Of a stretch of DNA of 64,000 bases, positions 54,823 to 64,000 are shown in pieces. Made by a program: the position numbers and the translations under genes. The stretch is from Neoscytalidium dimidiatum (lineage: Eukaryota; Ascomycota; Dothideomycetes; Botryosphaeriales; Botryosphaeriaceae), in assembly GCA_037367355.1 (NCBI GenBank), contig CM074705.1, positions 1,426,001-1,490,000 on the forward strand. Direction: 5' to 3'. The notes below the pieces were generated by a model. It was not told where the DNA came from, made no database searches, and worked only from the letters and a program-made list of their open reading frames with translations. Positions within the stretch are counted from its first letter, which is position 1, and every line of letters begins with the position of its first letter.

Positions 54823-57800
54823 ACACTCACCTGCCTGTCGGTCTTTTGCCTCACCTAGCTGCTCCCGCCTGCTGCTGCTTCTCCAGAGCTCCATCACGGA
54901 CCGTTGATCCATAGCCCAGGCTGCAGCGCGTCCGGAGTCCAGAGCGCGCCATTGGAGGTCCGCCAATAATTATCAATCAAGCGTGCAGCATCTGCTACGC
55001 CGCAGCGCAGCAGAGCGACGCAACAACGGCTGCCTCTCCACCTTGCGCAGCCTTCGCCCCGTCACTCCCAATCACCCTCAGCCAACCGCATCCCAGGCAT
55101 CGACTTCCCGGCAGCCCTCCCCACTTAACCCTCCATCTTATTTCTCCAGGTATGTATGTATCTTGCCATGTTGCGTTTGACCTGCAGTGACTTTTCACGT
55201 GCGTTGCCGCCGCACCACGCCCCCCCGACGCCCCCCGAGCAAGGACGTATTTGATGTTTGATATGCATGCCCGGCTCCCGTCGCAGTCATCGCCAGCGCG
55301 GCTCGACGATCCCAGGCGGATCCCGTCCATTCCGCCGCCCGCGCCGCAGGGTTCCCCCAGGATTCCCGACGCGAGGCGAAGCGAAGTCGCCATCCAGGAC
55401 GGGCGACGGGTAGCCGGTTTCGAACGAACGGCAGGCCGACAGGGTTTCCGGACGCTGCTTCTCAACATCACAGCCTCCCGCCTGGACCCGTATTGCTGGG
55501 GCTGACAACAAATACGTCGTATCGCTAATAAAGCTGCACGCCAACGTTGAGCCTGACTGCCCGCCTTCTCGATGTGCTGTTCTCATCTATCCCATTCCCG
55601 AGGCTCTCCAGTCCGCCCGTACGGCTCCGGTGGCAAGCTTATTTCTGGACCCTGAAGATTTAAAAGCCTCTTAACATGCGGCGGTTCAACAAAAAAAAAA
55701 CAAATAAAGAGGGAAAAGGGTGGGATAGACGCGGCATTGGTGGAGTTGCTAACGTAACGCCTTCGGCAATTGGCTGGAAGTGGTAAATGGCCTTGGTCCT
55801 GGGATGGGCAGCAAAAAAGAAAGGTGCGCACCGTTGGGAGGCCTTCGATAAGGACAGGGCAGCACGCGATTATGGCGCTGCTTGACCGTTTCGTTATGCC
55901 TTGTTGCGTACTTCTCGTCTCCCTGGACTCTTTGCCCCGCAGACAGCTCCGGCAGACAAGGCACAACGATGGCCGAATTGCCGGACGGGCGGTCGGCATC
56001 CTTCGTTGCGTGCTTTCGATTGCTGCCCTCTGCCACACGCGCCTCCCTCTCTCGCTCACCAAGCCCTGATCGTCGATCCGCGTGCCTCTTTCTTGTACGA
56101 ACCAGAGCGCCTCGCCCGGCCTGTTCGTTGCAAAGTCCCCTGGCGCCTATCGAATCCTTTGGCGCCATGTCGTGCTACCACTTAAACTTTCCGTCTAGCC
56201 CGCAAACCGCAATCATTTTGCCTAGGGCTGGGGCCTGGGCGCAGCAGTCCGACGCGTCCTCCGTCATCTCGACGTGGTGTTGGTTTTCACTTTGATTCCC
56301 GAGTACGACGTCGGTAGTCGCTTGCAGTTGGTTGGTTCCACTACAGATCTGCCTGACGGCTCACTGCATGCATTACACCATGCGGGTCAACCGCGTCCTT
56401 TTTCTCTCTCTTTCTCTCTCTTCTTCTCTTCTTAGATATACGCGTCTCATGAGATCTTTCTATTATTACGTCTATTTGCCCAATCCTTCTCTTCGAGCCT
56501 CTGTGACGTATCCGCACGGCTATCCGAGAATGCGAAAGAAAAACTGGGGCCGGTTGGCTTGGCTCACATGTGCAGGCTGCAGGTGAAAGAAAATGGACAC
56601 CAGGGAAGGGACTGGGAAAGGGCAGAAAGAAAGAAAAAAAAAAGGAAAGAGTTTACTTGGCTACCACCCAGGACTCTGGCCCCACGGGGAGACGAGGATG
56701 GAAGAGGAGGAGCCCCGCTATCCATGGCATCATCAAAGCCTCGCGCCGTCTGTACCCTGCTTTTTGCCCCGCGGCCTTTGACCTCATCCCGACTATTCCA
56801 GCACAGCCCTGCAGCTACTTGCGGAGAAAGTAGAAAGGACAAGCGCGGATGCAATGGGAAGCTTCCCGCAAGCTTCCCACTCCTTTCCTAGCCTATTCCT
56901 GCATGGCTCTCTCTCTTCGGAAAGTAAGCTTGCGAGCTTTCCGAACCAGGTAAATTATTGATGGGACGATCGGTCTGCGTCAGTGACGAGGGCTACACCC
57001 CTGCTTACTTCCCTCGGGTAGCGGGGGAAGGGAGGGGGAGGGGGAGGGGGAGACGGGAGAAATGCTTGGGAATGATCGCGATACACCATGAGCGCGGCAG
57101 TATCATGGCATCAGAGACAAAGAAGAGATGGCCGTTGGCTACCTCGTCGCCGCTGCGCATTTGAGTTTGTGAGGCTGGAAGTATGCAGTAGTTCCTTGAA
57201 GTCTCTTGGATTCTCGCATGGCCCCGGAGATGTAGAATCGTCGTAGATAACCTGTATTGGCTTCTGCACTACAGTTTCAAATTATTCCTTCGTCGGTAAG
57301 CAGAAGCATGGACGTGAGAAGGGTTACTGCTGGTCGTGTTGTAGCATCCTCGCGCTGGTGTGGGAAAAGAGGTATAGAACACGGTAACAGCCCTCGCTTT
57401 GCATGGCACTTCTTAAACCGAAGCGTTCACGTGTTTCCACCCTACGCTTACGGTCACTGGCCTTAGACTAATCAACAAGCCAATATCTCCGTCTCCTTCG
57501 AAATTCCACCCGTCCACAACATGCAAGGCAATCTCCGTGTGCCCTTCCAGCCCGTTCATACAATCTCCCTTCGGATCCTACACTCCCTAAGCTAAACAAG
57601 CCCACGGCGTCGTACTCGAAGCATAGCCTTGGAACCCTTGCAGCGCCTCTATCGAACTAAAAAAAAAAAAAGAATTACCCCAAGCCACGGTCTAGACCCG
57701 ACGCAATTTCACCCGGCTACAAGATGACCCGGCTGTACCCCGATACCTCAAGGAGAGAGAGAGAGAGAGAGAAAAGTCTAAACACTAAAAGAGACAAGAC

Positions 57801-58963
57801 GCGAAATGGACCACAGGGCCCGTTGAGGGAAGGATGCAGGGCAAAGGAATTCGTCGGCGCGGAAGCGGGACAAGCAGGTCGTTCCCTGGTAAATTCTGGT
57901 TTCTCCCGGGAAGATCGGAGTGAAGGAGCCGGCGATGTGCTGTACAAGTGGGAGGAGAAAAAAAAAATTAATTCAAGACGCTTGTTGCTCCTTCCCAGTG
58001 ATTCGTGTCCGATCCGGTAGGATTTGTTCTTTACTTCCCTTTTTCTTTTCTTTTTCTTTGTAAGACGAATCGCTTTTGAAGTAAGGCGGTGAATAGAAAA
58101 GAGGGCCTGGGGCACCGTTTCGCTGATGCGCTTTGGAGCAGTATTTTTAGCTGTGCTATATATGATCAGGTGTTGGTAATGGCCCTGACTGAGTGCGGCA
58201 TTATATGTCGTCCAACAGGAGAGGCCGAGCAGCATGTGCATCTCTGAGTAAGACCCAAACAGCACAGGGACTACTGAGGAAGCTGCAAACGGGGTAAATC
58301 CTATCTAGCGGAAAGAGCATGTGAATGCGTTGGAAACGGGGGAATCGACGAGCTGCAAGCCACGACCTCAATTGATAAGCGGGCTCGCGGGCCTTTACCC
58401 CATGGGGCAGGCCTTCTGCACGGCAGCCATGGAATACAAGATCTACACATGCGGGTTGACGCTGCCGAGAGGCTCGTATAGGAGCGCACAATTAAAGATC
58501 ACGGATGAGCATCCGGTGGTTTCAAGGCTTCTTTTGCATTTCGCTTGACTACCTACACAAGCTACCGCCCTTTCCTGGAAATTCCCAACTAACCAGTCCT
58601 AATCATACAGTGTTCCCCCTGCAGCAAAGTTGATGGGAAACCCAGGGTATGAAAAGAAGGAAGAAATAGAAAGGAAAAAAAAAGCAGTTATACCCAAAAC
58701 CATAGCCCTCGGAAATATGGGCCTCCAAAATATGATGAATGAGATATCAATAACCAAAAATGCCTGTTTCCTGAGACGCCAGATTTTCCTTGTTTCCCAC
58801 ACGTCGCTGTTTGAACAAAGCCCTAAGAGGACTGATACCCAGAAGAAAGTAGAAGACGGAATCGGGTCCCTTCAAGGCGCCGTTTACTCCGAGACGCCAC
58901 GCGGTGCGAGAAAACATCCAAACCAGAAAAACATCAGCGCATGAGGCATGTTGCGGCGCGCTC

Positions 58964-60882
58964 TCAAGCGGCGGCAACAGCCTCCTGCGGCTGAGTCTGA
59001 TTTGCGATCTCTCCGCCGGCACTCATCTCGGCCCAGTCGCCCCACAGGCCACGCTTCGCGCGAACGCGGATAGGAGCGCCCAACTCATCTGTCTTCTGCT
59101 CGACCTTGATAGCGTCTTTGGTCGCCAGCACAAGGCATTCAAAGAACATCTTAGTCGCGTCGGCCTTGGTTGTAGTAGCCTCCGGAAGCATGTCCTGGAA
59201 GAGGACGCTGGTCTTCTGGCGCGCGCCCGGGGAAGTTTCGGCCCCAGGACCGAACTTTTCACGGAGAATGTGCACAGCGTGCCGCGTGCCCACGGAGATG
59301 GGACCGGCATCCTCAGGATGGAGAAGAGGCGCTGTAGTGTCGTCGAAGTTGTCACCCGGGAGCGGAGACATGACCTGGTCATCTTCGTCTTCGGGGAGGG
59401 GTTCGATGGAGGCGGTGCGCTCACGCGCGGGCACGTTGCCAAGTTCCTCCTCCTGACCAATATTCAGGGTAGTATCGCCGCCAACGTCGAGGCCGGCACC
59501 CGCACTGAGGTCGAAGCCAGACTCGTCAGGAATCTCGAGCTGCGGCGCGCGGGCTTCCCCATCATGTTCAAGGCCATCGATCTCGGCAACGGCGCCGCGC
59601 TTGCGCTTCAGCTCCCCAGAACGGCGTACAACCTCTAGAGATAGAATACCACGAAGCTCCGGGGCCCAACCTTGACTGCGGCCTTCTCCAAGGATGCTGG
59701 AAACGAACCCTCCGCTCTTCTGCATGTTCATGAGGGCGAGGAGCATTGGATCGCGCGGAAGGAATTCGGGCTGCTTCAGAATCTTTGTATGGTCATTCAT
59801 CTGGGCCTTGAACTGTGACTGAGAGAATTCGGTATCAGCGTCGGCCTGAAGAATCTTGCGTCTTTTGGCACGCTGGGGAGCCGTGATGAACTCTTCTTCA
59901 GGCTCGACGACGGTAGGCTCCTGATCAAAGTGAAATGTCTCCTCAAGCTCCCGCGCGACGCTAGAGCGGGCGGAAGAGAGAGGAGAGGCGCTCTCGCGAC
60001 GGCGTTCCCGACCTTCCTGCTCTTCACTGATGGGGGTCGGAGCGCGAGGCTGCCCTTCGTCAAGGGTGGGCTCGTCTTCCATCCCGCCCATGGCAATGTC
60101 GTCGTCCCCAAGCGAAGCTCTCCGTCCAAGATCAGTGGCAGGCATGAAGGAGTCCTCGCCGAGGTCGAGTTCGAGCCCGTCATCTTCGAGGGGCTTCGGG
60201 CTGGGAGCGACCTCCTCTGAGGCGGGCCTCGCAAGAGGCGCATCACGACCAACTTCGATGCTACGATCCATGGTGATGTCCGGACCTTCACTGATATCTA
60301 AATACAGGTCATCGTCGCCCAGCTGCAGAGTCTCCTGCGCCTGACGCTCCTGGGTATCCAGAAGGTACTGGCTAGGCGGATCCAAGAGGGTAGGGTCGCG
60401 ACGGCCCGTCTCGATCTCGGGCTCTTGGGAAAGCAGCAAGGAAGGGTCCGGCATGGGCGCCAGCAAGTCAAGCTCGGTCAGAACATCGGGAAGAGTCAAA
60501 GAAGCCGGGTTCACGGCTTGGGCCTGGTGGGCAGGAAGATCGACGTTGCCGGGACGAAAAGCCTGCAAACGGATTAGAGATGCGCTGCTTCGGATGGGCG
60601 GTGGGAGGCGGGACATACGAGCTTGATCTTCATCAGAGCTTCATTGCAGTCGTCCAGCAGGTAGCGGGCTTTCCTGCTGTAGATCCTCACGACACCAAGC
60701 AGCAGCTGGCCGCTCAGGCGCAGGGCCATTGGGGCCTGGCCCTGATCGACAATAGCATGGACGCTGGACTCGATGTTGGACTGGAGAATGTTGCTCTTGG
60801 AGAGCTTGCGCTCGAGGTTGGCGGCGAGCCAGACACGGGCGAGCGGGCCGGTCTTGGACAGGAGAGTCTCGGAGTAGAACAT
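58964..60882 (-). CDS. rad21: Cohesin kleisin subunit Rad21/Scc1
   Basis: Exon 1 (60882-60619, 88 codons) encodes the kleisin N-terminal domain: MFYSETLLSKTGPLARVWLA, HAIVDQGQAPMALRLSGQLL, GVVRIYSRKARYLLDDCNEA. A 56-bp intron (60618-60563) leads to exon 2 (60562-58964); total 620 residues. Two separase-like sites, EIETGRR (137-143) and SIEVGRD (189-195), fit the E-x-x-R core of Scc1 cleavage sites. The middle is acidic and disordered. The end holds the winged-helix region (VLFQDMLPEATTTKADATKM, FFECLVLATKDAIKVEQ) that binds the Smc1 head. Rad21 closes the Smc1-Smc3 ring holding sister chromatids, and separase cuts it at anaphase. The full N-terminal domain and separase sites argue for mitotic Rad21 rather than meiotic Rec8. 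Confidence 0.93.
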
Positions 60883-61895
60883 GACGACAGGGGAGAGGCA
60901 GGGCGACTACGGGATGGCGCGCAGTGGGGTAAATGGCGGTGGGTGGTGTCGTGGCCCCGGCGGATGGGCAAAGTACTCGCCGCGTTGTTGTGATCGGTGC
61001 GACGCGCGCCTGCGCCAGGCAAACACCGCGACCGGGCGCGTTCAACAAGCTACACGTGTCGCAGAGAGTGGGTCGCAATGGCAACAGAGGCGCGCAGGTA
61101 GCAACAGCGAGTCCGGGAGGCTGTAGCAATGCGCTCCGGGCGGGGTGCGCACGGGTGGTGATGGGGGGGGAGTGGTGGTGGTGGTGGTGGGAGGGGAGGA
61201 AGAAGTGGTGCGCGTGCGGCAGAGGGCGGCGGGCGCAAAGGCAACGGAAGGCAGGCAGGACGCGGAAATGCTGTGGCTGGAGAAGCTTGTCCCTGTTCCG
61301 TCTTATGTCATCCCGCGATCCGCGCGCCAAGCCTCCACCCCGTCACTTCGTCCGCCCCGCGGCGGAGACCAAGGACCGACGCGGCCGCCGCAGGAACAGA
61401 GAACCCTGGGGGATGCTGCGAGACACCGCCGCCGCCCGCAGCGAGAGGTGAGCGGAGTGCAGCGCGCCGATCGCGCTGACGATATACGAGCCGCCACTGG
61501 GCGGCCACACGCAGCTGTGGGGGTCGCGGCGGGTGGCAGAGCAGCTATTTCGGGGGGAGCGTGCTCAGGTAGCAGGTACGAGTGTACGTACCGCGCCGCC
61601 GGGGCCGGGCGGTCTGGAGTCTGGAGGAGCTAGGCCGCGCGCCGCCCGCCTGCATGCGTCGGGGGCATCTGTTCTCGATTTCTTAGAAGCACACCTCAAT
61701 AACCAACACCGCTGCACCGCTGCACCGCTCACCCTTCAATCCTCCTGCATCCACTCGTCCTCTCCCGTCGCCGCTCATGATATCTCGCTCACGATAGACT
61801 GCAATTCGCCCTTCCTCGCCGCTCCCGCGCCTCTGGTCCATTTCTTACCACGCGCACCTCGCACTCCGTCGCCAGCTGGCCACGGCCATGCAACA
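60883..61895. promoter_or_regulatory. Divergent promoter of rad21 and pmr1
   Basis: A 1.0-kb gap between two start codons pointing away from each other. It contains a (GGTGGT)n run near 61171-61192 and CT-rich leader sequence before pmr1. No specific factor site was identified. Confidence 0.5.
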
Positions 61896-64000
61896 ATGTC
61901 GAGAGGAGCTTCGCCCGCGCTTCCGCTCTACGCTCCTCACGAGAATGCCTCGCTGCGACCGGTCTCGCCCAAGCTAGGCTCCACCCCCGCCTCCAGACCC
62001 TCTTCGCGGAGAGGCCGCAACCCCGACCAGCCGGTACTCACCACCCTTCCTCTTCGCACCCTGCCGAAACCCGCCCGTTCGATGCTAACAGCCCTGCCAC
62101 CATCTTCAGTCCATCACCGCCTCGTTCTCCGTCCTCTCTCCCGACGAGACCGCCCAACAGCTCGCGACCTCCTTGAAATCTGGCCTTTCGCCCTCCGAGG
62201 CCTCGGCCCGCATCCATGACCATGGCCTCAATGAACTGCCCCACGACGAGCCCGAGCCCCTTTGGCTTCGCTTCCTCAAGCAATTCCAGGAGACCCTGAT
62301 ACTGTTACTGCTCGGTTCGGCCGGTGTGTCTTTGATAATGGGAAATTACGACGATGCCATAAGCATTGCCGCTGCCGTGACAATCGTGGTCTCGGTCGGC
62401 TTCGTGCAGGAATACAGGTCCGAGAAGTCGCTAGAAGCTCTCAATCAGCTGGTTCCCCATTCTGCGCATGTTATCCGAAGCAACTTCCCCGCCGGTTCGC
62501 GCGGGGCCTCCCCGAGGATCGGGTTTGAAAATGGCTCCGTCAGCATTCCCCTTGGTGCTATGGAAGACACTACCGCCGCTCTCGAGGCTGCAGAAGGCGC
62601 TTCGATGACCATATCTGCCAGCCAGCTTGTGCCAGGAGACTTGGTTTTGTTCCATACCGGAGACCGAATCCCTGCAGATATACGCATTACCCATGCCGCT
62701 GATCTGTCCATTGATGAATCGAACCTGACCGGAGAAAACGAGCCTGTCTCCAAAAGGCCGGATACTCTCGATAAAGTGTCGCGTAGCAATGGTTTTGCCT
62801 CGTCGACGTCGCAGGCTCCGTTTTATGCGTCTCCGGCTACCGGCACAGTCGGAGCCGATATCCGTCTGAACGACCAAACCAACATCGCGTTCATGGGAAC
62901 GCTTGTCCGTTCCGGTTATGGTCAAGGTATCGTCATTGGAACAGGAGGGAACACGGAGTTCGGCGCTATTTCCGCTTCCCTTCAAGAGATCGAGAGCCCG
63001 AGAACGCCGCTGCAGCTGTCTATGGACCGCCTCGGGAAGGATTTGAGTTACATGTCATTCGGAGTCATCTCCTTCATCATGCTGGTGGGCTTGTGGCGGG
63101 GCTGGGCTTTCCTCGATCTCTTCACAATCGGAGTTTCGCTGGCCGTCGCTGCTATTCCCGAGGGACTTCCAATCATTGTCACTGTTACCTTGGCTCTCGG
63201 GGTCTTGAGAATGTCAAAGAAAAATGCCATAGTCCGAAGGCTCCCAAGTGTCGAGACTCTGGGCTCGGTCAACGTGGTATGCACCGACAAAACAGGTAAG
63301 ACACGCAGTCATTCAAGATACCACATGTCATGCACCCGTGACAGGGAAGGCTCAGACGCTGATCTTGATACAGGCACTCTGACAACCAACCATATGACGG
63401 TCACGAAACTTTGGCATTTCGAAGACAAAGAGCCTGTAGATGTTACACGAAAACGAGATTCAACCTCCCTAGATCCAGCAACGCGTACTATTCTGCGGAT
63501 CGGAAACATCGTCAACCATGGTCGTCTCATCAGCCCTGATGCTGCCTCAAATGCAACTGCCGCTGTTCTTTCATCAACTTTGGGAGGCAGCGATGATCCC
63601 TCTAGCGCCAAAAGCCGCTGGGTTGGCCAGCCGACCGACGTCGCACTTCTGGATCTCTTGGATGAGTTTGGTGAGGATGATGTTCGCGACAGGATTGGTG
63701 CACGGCTCAATGAGACTCCTTTCAGTTCAGAGCGCAAATGGATGGGCTGCGTAGTACAGGGGAACTCCAGCCCAGAGAGCACGACTGCACCTGATGTGGC
63801 GTACATCAAGGGAGCATTGGAAAAAGTGCTGGATCGATGCGACACTTACATCACTGCCCAAGGCCGTGAGGTTGCTCTAGACGAGGCGAGGAGGCGTGAA
63901 GCAGTCTCTGCTGCCGAGCAGATGGCTCAGGATGGTCTTCGAGTCCTTGGTTTTGCAAGCGGGACCATTCGTGGATCCGCTAGCTTGAAACCACCGCACA
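61896..64000 (+). CDS. pmr1: Golgi Ca2+/Mn2+ P-type ATPase Pmr1 (3' end outside window)
   Basis: Exon 1 is 61896-62033 (46 codons, Ser/Pro/Arg-rich tail). Intron 1 (62034-62109) uses GTACTC and a GCTAAC branch point. Exon 2 is 62110-63295, intron 2 is 63296-63373, and exon 3 runs off the window. The order is that of secretory-pathway Ca2+-ATPases: [19 protein letters not shown], first membrane pair ([38 protein letters not shown]), actuator [12 protein letters not shown] (about 250), [20 protein letters not shown] (about 390, Ca2+-binding helix 4), phosphorylation motif DKTGTLT with Asp439 and DVALLDLL in the nucleotide domain. Pmr1 pumps Ca2+ and Mn2+ into the Golgi for glycosylation and secretion. 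The reading is open to the window edge. Confidence 0.93.

Larger units (their letters stand above)
52787..58963. other. 6-kb gene-poor, microsatellite-rich stretch
   Basis: No gene is supportable on either strand. The left part lies upstream of CAP20 and the right part downstream of rad21. Repetitive tracts are listed separately for 53.3-54.8 kb. Other simple tracts are (GGGGGA)n at about 57022-57052 and (GA)n at about 57754-57773. Overlapping frames at 53.3-55.5 kb arise from GC-rich repeats. Confidence 0.5.

Noticed and set aside
1..64000. CRISPR arrays, bacterial operons, 5S rRNA
   Set aside because: The repeats present are microsatellites or transposon relics. All recognised genes are eukaryotic with spliceosomal introns. 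No 5S rRNA signature was seen.

Overview
The window is nuclear DNA of a filamentous ascomycete (Pezizomycotina, probably a dothideomycete). The grounds are short introns of about 50-130 bp with fungal branch points, a frequency (FRQ) clock gene, a Pil1-type eisosome gene, a CAP20-type lipid-droplet gene, NACHT and HET allorecognition genes, and AT-rich tracts whose stop codons look like repeat-induced point mutation (RIP).

It has two compartments. Positions 1 to about 19,100 are accessory: decayed transposons (a LINE-like ORF1, two solo LTRs, a pogo-type fragment), two AT-rich blocks, and a thin set of small or broken genes. These are two secreted-protein genes (one broken), a kinase-like gene, unrecognised coiled-coil ORFs, a NACHT-type NLR pseudogene split by a solo LTR, and a HET-domain relic. 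Positions about 19,100 to 25,316 hold no convincing gene and end in a long GC-rich stretch upstream of frq.

From 25,317 to the right edge the DNA is conserved and housekeeping in character. In order: frq (clock repressor, +), ornithine decarboxylase antizyme with a +1 programmed frameshift (+), Prp2/DHX16-type DEAH-box spliceosomal helicase (+), Pil1-family BAR protein (+), an intron-bearing tRNA-Ile(AAT) (-), a 2358-residue repeat-containing coiled-coil protein (-), ribosomal protein eL27 (+), CAP20/perilipin-like protein (-), a 6 kb microsatellite-rich gene-poor stretch, cohesin kleisin Rad21/Scc1 (-), and divergently from it the Golgi Ca2+/Mn2+ P-type ATPase Pmr1 (+, cut by the window end).

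The right-hand genes do not form one pathway. The left-hand genes share a theme of self/non-self recognition and secretion, and most are inactivated. The best-supported observations are the solo LTR in the NLR gene (exact 5-bp target duplication; both sides keep one frame), the antizyme frameshift site, and the two repeat families in the giant coiled-coil protein. Splice sites and domain calls are read by eye from sequence and remembered family motifs; no database search was run.
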